In this document: positions 17,110 through 25,877 of the stretch, in pieces
Layout of the letters: every line of letters begins with the position of its first letter
How positions within the stretch are numbered: the stretch's first letter is position 1
DNA from: Micromonospora yasonensis
GTDB lineage: Bacteria; Actinomycetota; Actinomycetes; Mycobacteriales; Micromonosporaceae
DNA length: 64,000 bases
Reading direction: 5' to 3'
NCBI RefSeq assembly: GCF_026013475.1
Contig: NZ_JAPDPH010000008.1
Coordinates: 1 to 64,000, forward strand
Notes under the pieces: model-generated
What the model saw: the letters and a program-made list of their open reading frames with translations, nothing else
Told to the model about the DNA's origin: nothing
Databases searched by the model: none
Position numbers and translations under genes: made by a program

Positions 17110-17727
17110 ATGAGCATTCGACATGCACTGCTGGCACTGCTGGCAGAAGGATCCAAGTACGGCCTGCAACTGCGGCAGGAGTTCGAAGCCCGAACGGGCG
17201 AGGTCTGGCCGCTCAACGTCGGGCAGGTCTACACGACGCTGCAGCGCCTCGAACGCGAGGGGCACGTCGAGTCCGACGAGGCCGGGCGCGACGGCGCGCA
17301 GCGACGGTTCCGGATCACCGCCGGCGGCCAGCGCGAACTGGACCGGTGGTTGCGCACCCCGCCCGACGGCGCTCCCCCACCGCGCGACGAACTCGTCATC
17401 AAGGTGCAGGTGGCGGTGCGCATGCCCGGTGTCGACGTACGGGAGATCCTCCAGGTCCACCGCCGGCGCCTGGTCGAGGAGATGCAGCGCTACACGCACC
17501 TCAAGGCCGAGGCGGACCCCGACGACATCGCGCTCGGCCTGGTCGTCGACGCGGAACTGTTCCGGCTCGAGGCGGTGGTCCGCTGGCTCGACGCGGCCGA
17601 CGCCCGGCTCCGCCGCCTACCGGCCACACCCACCACCGACGCGGCGTCGAACGACCGGGCCCGACCGGCCGGCCCCGCCGCCGAACCGGCCGAATCCGCG
17701 CCAGCCCGCGAGGAGGCCCGCCGATGA
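17110..17727 (+). CDS. PadR-family transcriptional regulator
   Basis: A 205-residue regulator. The N-terminal PadR winged helix covers residues 1-85 (IRHALLALLAEGSKYGLQLRQEF, WPLNVGQVYTTLQRLEREG, then the wing). A helical C-terminal dimerisation domain and an unusual Pro/Ala-rich tail follow. Its stop overlaps the ATPase start (ATGA, 17724-17727), the classic arrangement in which PadR represses its own exporter operon until a drug or metabolite binds. The palindromes at 17063-17089 are its likely binding site. Confidence 0.93.
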   Translation: MSIRHALLALLAEGSKYGLQLRQEFEARTGEVWPLNVGQVYTTLQRLEREGHVESDEAGRDGAQRRFRITAGGQRELDRWLRTPPDGAPPPRDELVIKVQVAVRMPGVDVREILQVHRRRLVEEMQRYTHLKAEADPDDIALGLVVDAELFRLEAVVRWLDAADARLRRLPATPTTDAASNDRARPAGPAAEPAESAPAREEARR

Positions 17728-18449
17728 GCGCCGTGCTGAGCATGAGCCAGGTGTCCAAGGTGTACGGCACCGGCAACGCCGCCGTACACGCGCTGCGGCA
17801 GGTGGACCTCACCGTCGGCGCCGGTGAGCTGGTCGCGATCATGGGACCGAGCGGCTCCGGCAAGAGCACCCTGCTGACGATCGCCGGCAGCCTGGAAGAA
17901 CCGACCGACGGTACGGTGCTGGTCTGCGGTGACGACGTGTCGACCATGTCCGCCGACGCGCAGGCCCGGATGCGCCGCCGGTCCATCGGCTTCGTCTTCC
18001 AGGACCTGAACCTGCTCGCCGGGCTGTCCGCCGTGGAGAACGTGGCGCTGCCGCTCGAACTCGACGGCATGGGCGCGCGGGCCGCCCGCGCCGCCGGCCT
18101 GCGCGTACTCGAGGAACTGGGGCTGGCCGAGCGGGCCGCCCACTTCCCCGACGACCTGTCCGGCGGCGAACGCCAGCGGGTCGCGATCGCCCGCGCGGTG
18201 GTCGGCGACCGGCGGCTGCTGCTCGCCGACGAGCCCACCGGCGCGCTGGACTCGACCAACGGCGAAGCGGTCATGCGGATGCTGCGCGCGGCCTGCAAAC
18301 GCGGGATCGCCGGGGTGATGGTGACTCACGACGCGCAGCTCGCCTCCTGGGCCGACCGGGTGGTGTTCCTCCGCGACGGCCGGGTCGTCGACCAGACCGC
18401 GCCGTCGGTCGGCCCGGCCACCCTGCTCGCCGGGGACGTGGCCCCGTGA
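17724..18449 (+). CDS. ABC transporter ATP-binding protein (MacB/LolD type)
   Basis: A 241-residue ATPase with Walker [11 protein letters not shown]-loop FVFQDLNLL, signature LSGGERQ, Walker [14 protein letters not shown] and switch VTHD. It is coupled by 4-bp overlaps to the PadR gene upstream and the large permease downstream. It should energise the FtsX-type permease; by family this resembles BceA-type antimicrobial-peptide or drug-resistance modules. Confidence 0.95.
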   Translation: MSAVLSMSQVSKVYGTGNAAVHALRQVDLTVGAGELVAIMGPSGSGKSTLLTIAGSLEEPTDGTVLVCGDDVSTMSADAQARMRRRSIGFVFQDLNLLAGLSAVENVALPLELDGMGARAARAAGLRVLEELGLAERAAHFPDDLSGGERQRVAIARAVVGDRRLLLADEPTGALDSTNGEAVMRMLRAACKRGIAGVMVTHDAQLASWADRVVFLRDGRVVDQTAPSVGPATLLAGDVAP

Positions 18450-20917
18450 CGGCGACCGCCACCCCGTCGGCCGCGCCCAAGGCGGTGCCCCGCCGCGCCC
18501 CGGGCGGTGGCCTGCCGGCCCGCCGGGCCGTGATCCGCTGGGCGGTACGGCTGTTCCGCCGCGAATGGCGCCAGCAGGTGCTGGCCCTCGCGCTGCTCAC
18601 CGTCGCCGTCATCGGCGCGACCTTCGCCGTCTCCGCGACCTACAACATGGCCTCGACGAGCGATGCGAGGTTCGGACGCGCCGACCACCTTCTGCAGTTC
18701 GAGGGCGGCGACCCGGCCGAGCTCGGCTCCCGGCTCGCCGCCGCACGACAGTGGTTCGGCACGATCGACGCGATCGGCCACCGCTACGTGGAGGTGCCGG
18801 GCCTGTTCGACCCGGTCGACGCGCGGGCGCAGGACCCGCGCGGCGCGTACGGCGCGCCGATGCTGGCGGTGCGGCAGGGCCGGTTGCCGGCCGGCGCCGG
18901 CGAGATCGCGGTCACCGACGGGGTGGCCCGTACGTTGCGGACCGAGCTCGGCCGGCGGCTCCCCTTCGACGGCCACGACCGGCTGGTCGTCGGGGTGGTG
19001 GAGAACCCCAAAGACCTGACCGACGAGTTCGCCCTCGTGGACCCGGCGCACGCCGACCCGCCGCAAACCGTCACCGTCCTCGTCACCGGGACCAAGGACT
19101 CGCTGGAGGCCTTCCGCAACACCATCGACGGTCCCCTCGTGCGCGAGTCGCGGCCCGGCACGACCCGTACCGTGGTCGCCGCCGTCACCCTCGCGCTGGC
19201 CACCGTCGGCCTGCTGCTGGTGTCGCTGGTCGCGGCGGCCGGGTTCATCGTGGTGGCGCAACGCCGGCTGCGGCAGCTCGGCATGCTCGCCGCGATGGGT
19301 GCCACCCGGCGGCACCTGCGGCTGGTGCTGCTGGCCAACGGCACCGTCGTCGGCGCGGTCGCGGCGCTGCTCGGCACCGCCATCGGCGTCGCCGCCTGGC
19401 TGGCCGTCGCCGGGCAGGTGGAGACGGCCGCCGGGCACCACATCGACCGGTTTGACCTGCCCTGGCCGACGATTGGCGCGGAGATGCTGCTGGCCGTCGC
19501 CACCGCCACCGCCGCGGCGTGGTGGCCGGCGCGGGCCATCGCGCGTACGCCGATCATGAGCGCGCTGTCGGCCCGGCCGCCGCGGCCCCGCCCCGCCCGA
19601 CGCACCGCGGTGGCCGCCGTGGTCCTGCTCGCCGCCGGCGTCACCTGCCTGGTGCTGTCCGGCGGAGACAACCCGGCCCTGATCTCCGCGGGCACCGTCG
19701 CCACGGCCGTCGGGGTGCTCTTCGTCGGCCCGGCGGCGATCCGGTTGCTGGCCGCGGCGCGCGGCGGGATGCCGGTGGCCGTCCGGCTGGCGTTGACCGA
19801 CCTGGTCCGCTACCAGGCCCGGGCCGGCGCGGCACTCGCCGCGATCAGTCTCGCCCTGGGGATCTCCGTGGCGGTCGTCGCCGGGTCCGCCGCCGCCGAG
19901 CACCAGGCCAAGCAGGCCGCCGGGCTGGGCAACCTGGCCGACAACCAACTCCTGGTCCGCATCGGCCGACCCACCCCGGTGATCCCGGTACGCACCCCGG
20001 CGGAACTGGCCAGCCTGCAGGCCCAGGTCGACGCGATCGCCGGCAACCTCGACGCGCCCACCGTGACCCCGCTCGACATGGCGGTGGTGGCGGCCGACAC
20101 CGAGCCGGGCCAGAACGGCAGCCAGCCCGGCCATCCGGCCGTCGAGATCGGCACCCCGGTCGCCGACGGCCAGGCGATGACGACGTACCCCCTCTACGTG
20201 GCCACCCTGGAACTGCTCCGGCTCTACCGGCTCGACGCCACGGCCGTCGCGGCCGACACCGACGTGCTCACCGTCCGCACCGGCGCCCTTGAACTGGTGA
20301 ACATCCCCGAACGCCGCGTCTACCCGAAGACCCAGGCGCTCCCGAACCCCCGGTACTCCTCGATGCCGAACTCGCTGGTCACCGCGAGCATGATGGCCCG
20401 CCACGGCTGGCAGCCCGCGCGGGTCGGCTGGCTCCTCGACGCGGACCACCCCCTCACCGAGCAGGAACGGACCACCGCGCAGAACGTCGCCGTGAGCGCC
20501 GGCCTCACCATCGAGTCCCGCCACGAGCGGGCCTCGCTCACCGGGCTGCGGACCGGGGCGGTCGCCGCGGGCGTGCTGCTCGCCCTCGGCATCCTGGCCA
20601 TGACCGTCGGCCTCATCCGCGGCGAGGCGGCCGGCGACCTGCGCACTCTGGCCGCCACCGGCGCACCCCCGGGGGTCCGGCGCACCCTGACCGCCACCAC
20701 CGCCGGCGCGCTCGCGCTGCTCGGCGCCCTCCTCGGCCTGGCCGGCGCATACGCCGGGTTGGTGAGCGTCCTGCACCGCGACCTCGGCGCGCTGAGCGGC
20801 GTACCGGTCGCGCACCTGGCGGCGACGGTCGTCGGGCTGCCGCTGCTCGCCGCGGTCGCCGGCTGGCTGCTCGCCGGCCGTGAACCGCCCTCAATGGGCC
20901 GCCGCAGACTCGACTAG
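18446..20917 (+). CDS. Large FtsX-domain ABC permease
   Basis: An 823-residue permease with two FtsX-type domains. The N-terminal helix (about residues 40-62) precedes an extracytoplasmic domain and a three-helix bundle with LGMLAAMGATRRHLRLV. A second, more divergent half ends in a helix bundle near the C-terminus (LRTLAATGAPPGVRRTL). The duplicated layout is usual for actinobacterial FtsX exporters that work with a single ATPase. The GTG start at 18446 overlaps the ATPase stop. The substrate is unknown; PadR control suggests inducible export or resistance. It ends 54 bp before the convergent gene at 20972. Confidence 0.92.
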   Translation: MTATATPSAAPKAVPRRAPGGGLPARRAVIRWAVRLFRREWRQQVLALALLTVAVIGATFAVSATYNMASTSDARFGRADHLLQFEGGDPAELGSRLAAARQWFGTIDAIGHRYVEVPGLFDPVDARAQDPRGAYGAPMLAVRQGRLPAGAGEIAVTDGVARTLRTELGRRLPFDGHDRLVVGVVENPKDLTDEFALVDPAHADPPQTVTVLVTGTKDSLEAFRNTIDGPLVRESRPGTTRTVVAAVTLALATVGLLLVSLVAAAGFIVVAQRRLRQLGMLAAMGATRRHLRLVLLANGTVVGAVAALLGTAIGVAAWLAVAGQVETAAGHHIDRFDLPWPTIGAEMLLAVATATAAAWWPARAIARTPIMSALSARPPRPRPARRTAVAAVVLLAAGVTCLVLSGGDNPALISAGTVATAVGVLFVGPAAIRLLAAARGGMPVAVRLALTDLVRYQARAGAALAAISLALGISVAVVAGSAAAEHQAKQAAGLGNLADNQLLVRIGRPTPVIPVRTPAELASLQAQVDAIAGNLDAPTVTPLDMAVVAADTEPGQNGSQPGHPAVEIGTPVADGQAMTTYPLYVATLELLRLYRLDATAVAADTDVLTVRTGALELVNIPERRVYPKTQALPNPRYSSMPNSLVTASMMARHGWQPARVGWLLDADHPLTEQERTTAQNVAVSAGLTIESRHERASLTGLRTGAVAAGVLLALGILAMTVGLIRGEAAGDLRTLAATGAPPGVRRTLTATTAGALALLGALLGLAGAYAGLVSVLHRDLGALSGVPVAHLAATVVGLPLLAAVAGWLLAGREPPSMGRRRLD

Positions 20918-20971
20918 CCGAATCGGGGGACCGCCGGCCGACCGCCGGTGGCCACGGCGGCAGTGGGCAGT

Positions 20972-22480
20972 TCAGGCGTAGGCCAGGGCGAGCCGGCGAT
21001 GTTCGGGGTCGTCGGTGCGTTTGGCCAGGGCGCGCAACTCGGCCGAGGCGGTGGCGGAGTGGCGCGCGCACCACCCGTGCATGAGGGCGGCGGCGGTTTC
21101 CGGCGTGCTCCCGTTGGCGGTGGCGACCACCACCTCCGCGGTCTCCTCGAGCATCTGGTCGAGGGTCGGCACGGGCACACCCAGCTCACGCAGGTGCCCG
21201 GCGATCAGCCCGACACCCAGGGGGGTCAGTGCGACAGCACCGGCATCCTTGTCGATCGCCCCGAGCTCGGCCAACTGGTCGAGCAGGCGATCGGTGTCGT
21301 TGTCAGCGGCCTGCCGCCAGCCCCGTTCCTGCTCCTCGCTTCCGGGGTCGAACCCCAGTCCGTCGCATGCCGCCTGGTAGGCGAGCTGCCGCAACTCGTC
21401 GACCGCCACCGGTTCCGGCCCGATGTACAGGGCCATGGTCACGGCGAACACCGCGTCGTCGAACCGCCACCGCAGCACCGACTCGGCCCACCCCGCACCG
21501 CACACCGCCCCGCCGAGCTCGAACAGTGCGGTGAAGGCCCGCCGGGACAGCGCGAGCGGATCCGCCAGCAGCTTCGCCGCGCTCTTGACCGGCAGCAGCC
21601 GCCCCTTCGCCACCCGCACGACGCGGGCCGCCCGGGCCCAGGCGACCAGCACACTGAGCTCGTACAGCTCGTCGCTGCTTCGGGTCTTGAAGACCCGGTC
21701 GCCGATCACGGGATCGATGACATCGCCGGTTTCCAGCAGCGCGACGAGTTCCCGCGCGTCGGCCAGCCGCAGCCTGCCGGTGGTGGTGAGGGTCCGCCCG
21801 TCACCGAGCCACCGCACCAGCTCCCGCAGCCGGCGTACGACGACGGACTCGGCGGCCAGCCCGCGGAGGGTGTCGTCGTCGGGCACGGCCACCAGCGGCA
21901 GCGGCGGATGCCGGTCGGGATCCTCGCCGCGCAGGTGGTTGGCCATCACCTGGTGGAGCAGGTCTTCGTCGACGGCGATGCGACCGGCATGCAGGTCGGT
22001 GATAAACCGCTCGGTGGCCGCCTGATCGGTGAGGTCGATGCCCTCATGCAGCATCCGGGTGGTCCAGAACTTCGCGAGCCCGTAGCGGCTCTGGTCCGCC
22101 ATCGCGTCGACGAACGGGGCGGCGAGCTTGTCCAGGGCAACGTGCAGCAGCTGCCGGTCGGCGCAGCGCCGGTCGGCGAGGTCCTGGTCAAAGAGGAAGT
22201 CGATGAACTCGCCCACGGCCGGCGTGGCGCCGGCCCACTCCTTCGGCGACAACGTCACCTGGCGCGGAAACCAGTCGAGCAGCGCCTCTTCCAGGTCCTC
22301 CGGCTGCCAACGTCCGAGCAGACCGTCACCGTCTGACCAGCGGTGCTCAAGCAGCGACTCAATGACGAACAGGTCGACCGGCCGCTGGTGCTTCCGGGCC
22401 CAGCGGTCGAACCGCCGCACCAGCCGCTCGCGGGCGGGGAAGAAAAGCTCATCCGGTGCCGAGGTGTAGACCATCCGCAT
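20972..22480 (-). CDS. Uncharacterised all-helical cytosolic protein
   Basis: A 502-residue soluble protein that I do not recognise. It has no signal peptide, membrane helix or catalytic motif. It is rich in predicted alpha helices with Leu/Ala heptads and contains winged-helix-like stretches (ELGAIDKDAGAVALTPLGVGLIAGHLRELG) near residue 430. Such 450-550-residue proteins recur in actinomycetes as hypothetical proteins. The ATG at 22480 is chosen because the conserved-looking sequence starts there (MRMVYTSAPDELFFP); an upstream in-frame start at 22564 would add 28 low-quality residues. It is convergent with the FtsX operon. Confidence 0.75.
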   Translation of the reverse strand: MRMVYTSAPDELFFPARERLVRRFDRWARKHQRPVDLFVIESLLEHRWSDGDGLLGRWQPEDLEEALLDWFPRQVTLSPKEWAGATPAVGEFIDFLFDQDLADRRCADRQLLHVALDKLAAPFVDAMADQSRYGLAKFWTTRMLHEGIDLTDQAATERFITDLHAGRIAVDEDLLHQVMANHLRGEDPDRHPPLPLVAVPDDDTLRGLAAESVVVRRLRELVRWLGDGRTLTTTGRLRLADARELVALLETGDVIDPVIGDRVFKTRSSDELYELSVLVAWARAARVVRVAKGRLLPVKSAAKLLADPLALSRRAFTALFELGGAVCGAGWAESVLRWRFDDAVFAVTMALYIGPEPVAVDELRQLAYQAACDGLGFDPGSEEQERGWRQAADNDTDRLLDQLAELGAIDKDAGAVALTPLGVGLIAGHLRELGVPVPTLDQMLEETAEVVVATANGSTPETAAALMHGWCARHSATASAELRALAKRTDDPEHRRLALAYA

Positions 22481-22578
22481 GACGGCCGACAATACCCGCG
22501 GAGCTTCCGACGGGTGCCCGTGTCCTGCCATCCGATTTGGGACCCCGGGTTGGCCCGACGTCACCAGGGTCCGTCGGG

Positions 22579-23235
22579 TCAGGCCTGGCGAATCGCTTCG
22601 CCGGCGAGTTCGATCCGCACATTCTTCCCGACGAGGACACCGCCGCTTTCGAGAAGGACGTTCCAGACCAGGCCGTAGTCCTCACGGTCGATTTCGGCCG
22701 TCGCGCTGAACCCGAAGATGTCCTGCCCATAGGGATCGCGGCGAGCGCCGCCGAACTCCACCTGGAGGTCGACCGGTCGCGTGATCCCCTTGACGGTCAA
22801 CTCCCCGGCGAGCACGAATCGGGTGGACTGCGGTGGGATGTGGCTGGCTTCGCTCCTGCGACCCAGTCGGTAGTTCCGCAAGCGAGCCCAGTAGAAGATC
22901 GGGTCGTTGTCTTCCATCCACGTGATCCCGGTGCTGCGGTACTCGAGCGTGGGGTACCTCTCCACGTCGAGGAAGTCAGGGCTGCTCAGGTGTGCGTCCC
23001 GGTCGGCGTTCCCCGTGTCGATGGTCGCCGCCTGGATGGTTGCGGTCACCGAGGAAGCCAACGGGTCCTCATTCACGTCAATTCGCACGGCCGCCGCGCC
23101 GAACTCACCGCGTACGGGACTTACCATCATGTGCCGGGCCAGGAAGCCGATCCGCTTGTGTGCCTGATCGAGAAGATAGGTGCCGGCAGCCGGGATGGTG
23201 ATGCCTCCCCAGTGCCGTGTGGCAGGACCCGTCAT
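22579..23235 (-). CDS. YceI-family protein
   Basis: A 218-residue lipocalin-like YceI protein: AGTYLLDQAHKRIGFLARHM at the start, SSPDFLDVERYPTLEY in the middle, and GELTVKGITRPVDLQVEF toward the end are the family's hallmark strands. YceI proteins bind isoprenoid-type lipids (polyisoprenoid or quinone). No signal peptide is present, so this one acts in the cytoplasm, as is common for actinobacterial members. The ATG has a GAGGGAAG ribosome-binding site. It stands alone. Confidence 0.93.
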   Translation of the reverse strand: MTGPATRHWGGITIPAAGTYLLDQAHKRIGFLARHMMVSPVRGEFGAAAVRIDVNEDPLASSVTATIQAATIDTGNADRDAHLSSPDFLDVERYPTLEYRSTGITWMEDNDPIFYWARLRNYRLGRRSEASHIPPQSTRFVLAGELTVKGITRPVDLQVEFGGARRDPYGQDIFGFSATAEIDREDYGLVWNVLLESGGVLVGKNVRIELAGEAIRQA

Positions 23236-23357
23236 CGTTGTGCTTCCCTCAACTTGCTCTTGTGCTATCAGCGTTCTGCTGCGGTTCGCATATTCCGCCC
23301 GAATAGCCGGACGTGTACCCCTCGTCGAGGTTAGAACGCGGCGAGCGACCGAGGCAT

Positions 23358-23411
23358 GCGAGCGTGAAGGCCCTCACGGCAGAGGCGAGCGTGAAGATGA
23401 TCACGGCCGAG
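23358..23411. repeat. Tandem pair of 27-bp repeats in intergenic region
   Basis: Two adjacent 27-bp units (23358-23384 and 23385-23411) share GCGAGCGTGAAG and TCACGGC(A/C)GAG. Each unit contains its own small dyad (GTGA...TCAC). The surrounding gap (23236-23562) between YceI and the phosphodiester glycosidase shows no convincing gene, so this looks regulatory or is a remnant. Confidence 0.5.
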
Positions 23412-23562
23412 GGGGCGCAGGGCTGCACCGTGCCGCCGGCGAGATCGCGTGCAGCCCTGGCCATGCCGGCAGGCGAGAGTGCGGCCAGCCGTACGGGGCC
23501 GGCCGCACCCGGTGTTGCTTATGGGCGTGGGCCGCTGCTGCGGCGCTCGCCGCTGGGAGCGG

Positions 23563-24855
23563 TCAGCTCCCGCTGCGGTACGGGCCGTCCACGTAGACGA
23601 GCGCGTCACCGACGGCCCGCTCGGTCGAACCGCTCGGCCGGTTGACCAGGGCGCCCTCGACGGCCATCGCGGTGGAACCGCCGCCGTCGAGGTTGACCGC
23701 GTCGTCCAGGCCGAGCGCCTGGGCGACGGCGGCCGTCTCGTCCATGGTGGTGCCGACGCTGCCGGTCTGGCGGCCGTCGATGGTGGCGAGCACGATCTTG
23801 CCGTCCCGCGTGGTGCCGGCGATGGTCCGCGGGTTGCGGTCGAAGAAGCTGCCGGAGCCGGCCGGTACGACGATCTGGCCGTCGGCGGTCAGCGGGTACC
23901 GCCCGGTCACCCCGAACAGGCCGGGCCGCACGGGAAGTTCCTCGCCGTTCTGGTCGGTCAGGGTCGAGGTGGCGCTCACGCAGCCCTGCGCGGTCAGGTC
24001 CAGCAGGGCCGCGGTGTCCCGCCCGGTGGCCTGCAGCGAGGTCTGGCCGACGGCGAGGGCGGTGCCCCGGGTGGTCGAGGTGTGCACCACGCAGCCGAGC
24101 CGGTCGAGCACGACCTCCACGCCGGCGCCGGACGGGGTGGCGGAGGCGAACTCGGGGGTGAACTCGACGAGGTCGCCGGGGAGGGTGCACTGGGTCTGGT
24201 CGGCGAGGGCCGCGCAGCCGGCGGGCACGACCGGCGGGTGGTTGATGAACTCCAGCGGCAGGGTGGCGTCGGTCTGCCGGTTCCGTACGCTGCCCGACCA
24301 GCCCAGCTTCCCGGTCAGGGCCCGGTTGCTGTTGGCGTCGACCACGAAGTTGACCTCGGCCGGGTCGCTGATGGGCTCGCTGAGCAGCTTGCCGCCGAAC
24401 AGCCCCAGCCCGACCGGGTCACCCGGGTAGAGCTGGCTGGCGGTGAAGGTGAAGAAGGAGGCGTTGACGCCGGCCAGGGCACCGGAGGCGCGGACCAGGT
24501 CCGTGGTCTTCTCGACCTTGGCGAGGTCCGGGCCGTACGTCGCCTTCAGGTGCCCGCGGGCCTGGCTCGGGTCGATGGTGAGCACGTTGACCATCCACGG
24601 ACCCCGCGTGGTGGTGTTGATCTGGTCGGCGGGCGCCGGCTCGCTGCCCCGCTCGATCCGGGTCAGGGTGACGCCATCAGCCAGGGCACGACTGGTGCGT
24701 ACCTCCGTCAGGTCGGCGTCGCCGAGCGGCAGGGTGCCGGCGGTGGCCTCGGCCCGGGCCCCGGGCACGACGCCGAGCGCCGCCGCGGCCAGCGCGGCCG
24801 CCGCGAACGCCCCGGCCCGGCGGAAGCGGGACAGGTCAGGAGTGGAAACAGTCAT
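23563..24855 (-). CDS. Secreted phosphodiester glycosidase (NAGPA-domain) protein
   Basis: A 430-residue secreted protein. A signal peptide (about residues 1-38, RFRRAGAFAAAALAAAALGVVPGARA) precedes a body with the phosphodiester glycosidase/NAGPA domain. Hallmarks are ALAGVNASFFTF, the long mid-region, and near the C-terminus RTIAGTTRDGKIVLATIDGR and AVNLDGGGSTAMAVEG. The family includes mammalian uncovering enzyme; bacterial members are thought to cut sugar-phosphodiester bonds in wall teichoic acids or other glycopolymers. The ATG at 24855 begins the signal peptide; the longer reading frame to 24957 adds no conserved sequence. It is one of three secreted-protein genes in a row. Confidence 0.9.
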   Translation of the reverse strand: MTVSTPDLSRFRRAGAFAAAALAAAALGVVPGARAEATAGTLPLGDADLTEVRTSRALADGVTLTRIERGSEPAPADQINTTTRGPWMVNVLTIDPSQARGHLKATYGPDLAKVEKTTDLVRASGALAGVNASFFTFTASQLYPGDPVGLGLFGGKLLSEPISDPAEVNFVVDANSNRALTGKLGWSGSVRNRQTDATLPLEFINHPPVVPAGCAALADQTQCTLPGDLVEFTPEFASATPSGAGVEVVLDRLGCVVHTSTTRGTALAVGQTSLQATGRDTAALLDLTAQGCVSATSTLTDQNGEELPVRPGLFGVTGRYPLTADGQIVVPAGSGSFFDRNPRTIAGTTRDGKIVLATIDGRQTGSVGTTMDETAAVAQALGLDDAVNLDGGGSTAMAVEGALVNRPSGSTERAVGDALVYVDGPYRSGS

Positions 24856-25102
24856 GCCGTGATCTTGGTGCCGCCACCGAACTACGCGCCCGACTCCACG
24901 TGACACGTCGGCGAATTGTGCGGTAAGGACGACGGGGCCGATCTGCGGGAGCGCCACCGGATGCGGTGCCGATCGTCCCGTCTGCCCCGAAAGGTGACCT
25001 ATTCTCCGATTCGGTCATCGCGCGGAGTCGCCGATTTTACGATCGCCGGAGCGCTGTCGGAGCGTCAGCGTGATCGCGCCGTCTCACACCCATGGAGGGG
25101 AC

Positions 25103-25825
25103 ATGGCACGGACTCGAGGACTTCGGGCAGTGGTCTCGGCGGCTGTCGGCGGCTTGATCGCCATCGCCGCGACCGTACCGGCCATGGCGATCGCCCCATC
25201 GCATCTGGGTACGGCCCTGGTTGACAGCACCACACCCGCACCGCCGGAAGAGCCACGCCCCCCGCTACTCCCGGCAGACTTTCAGGGAACGGGCCGGTAC
25301 ATCGTTCGCGACCTCGGCATCGATGTCCCCTTCACCTGGCAGGGCAGGGACGGCGACAGCCAAATGATCGCCGGGGGCCCGGAATACCCGATCTGGTTCA
25401 CCAACCTGATCTACCACAACACGCTCTACACACTCACCTACAAGTGGCCGGGCATCCCGCCGAATCCGCCGCAGCCTTGCCATGCGGTGGGGTTCTTCAA
25501 CCGCCAGATCCTGAACGACATCCTGAAGACCGCGCGGTTCGTAGGCCCGGAGTTTCTACAAGGGAACAACGACCGGCACGTCGATCATTGGCGGGTTGGT
25601 GTGGTTGCGGGCTCCACCCAGCCGGGAGAACATCCCCGCATCCCGCTCGCGCTCGGTGACGTCTACGTCGACCAGAGGGATCCGAGCCAGTGGTGGCAGG
25701 TGCTGCAGTTCGGCATTCAAAACCTCCTCGATCCAGCGCTGGACGAGTGGTTCACGATGAGCACGTTCAGGCACCAGCCAGGGCAGGTCACGCTGCCCGA
25801 CAGGTGCCCACCGCCAACCGCGTGA
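25103..25825 (+). CDS. Secreted protein of unknown function
   Basis: A 240-residue exported protein. A signal peptide (residues 1-30, ending VPAMA) is followed by a Pro-rich segment (TTPAPPEEPRPPLLP) and a compact domain with many aromatic residues (YPIWFTNLIYHNTLYTLTYKWPG is the most distinctive stretch, cited in pieces). It contains two cysteines that could form a disulfide. The ATG at 25103 has an ideal GGAGGGG ribosome-binding site; a GTG at 25070 would precede it. It is divergent from the phosphodiester glycosidase and convergent with the phospholipase D gene. I cannot assign a family. Confidence 0.8.
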   Translation: MARTRGLRAVVSAAVGGLIAIAATVPAMAIAPSHLGTALVDSTTPAPPEEPRPPLLPADFQGTGRYIVRDLGIDVPFTWQGRDGDSQMIAGGPEYPIWFTNLIYHNTLYTLTYKWPGIPPNPPQPCHAVGFFNRQILNDILKTARFVGPEFLQGNNDRHVDHWRVGVVAGSTQPGEHPRIPLALGDVYVDQRDPSQWWQVLQFGIQNLLDPALDEWFTMSTFRHQPGQVTLPDRCPPPTA

Positions 25826-25877
25826 TCTCGCACCACCTGCTCGACAGGGAACGTGGTCCGGCTGGACCGCCGCTTCG

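Noticed and set aside
18326-20815. Very long leftward reading frame opposite the FtsX permease
   Set aside because: Low-complexity Gly/Arg/Asp sequence typical of a high-GC shadow; the forward frame encodes a recognisable permease.
23358-23411. CRISPR array
   Set aside because: Only two directly adjacent units without spacers.
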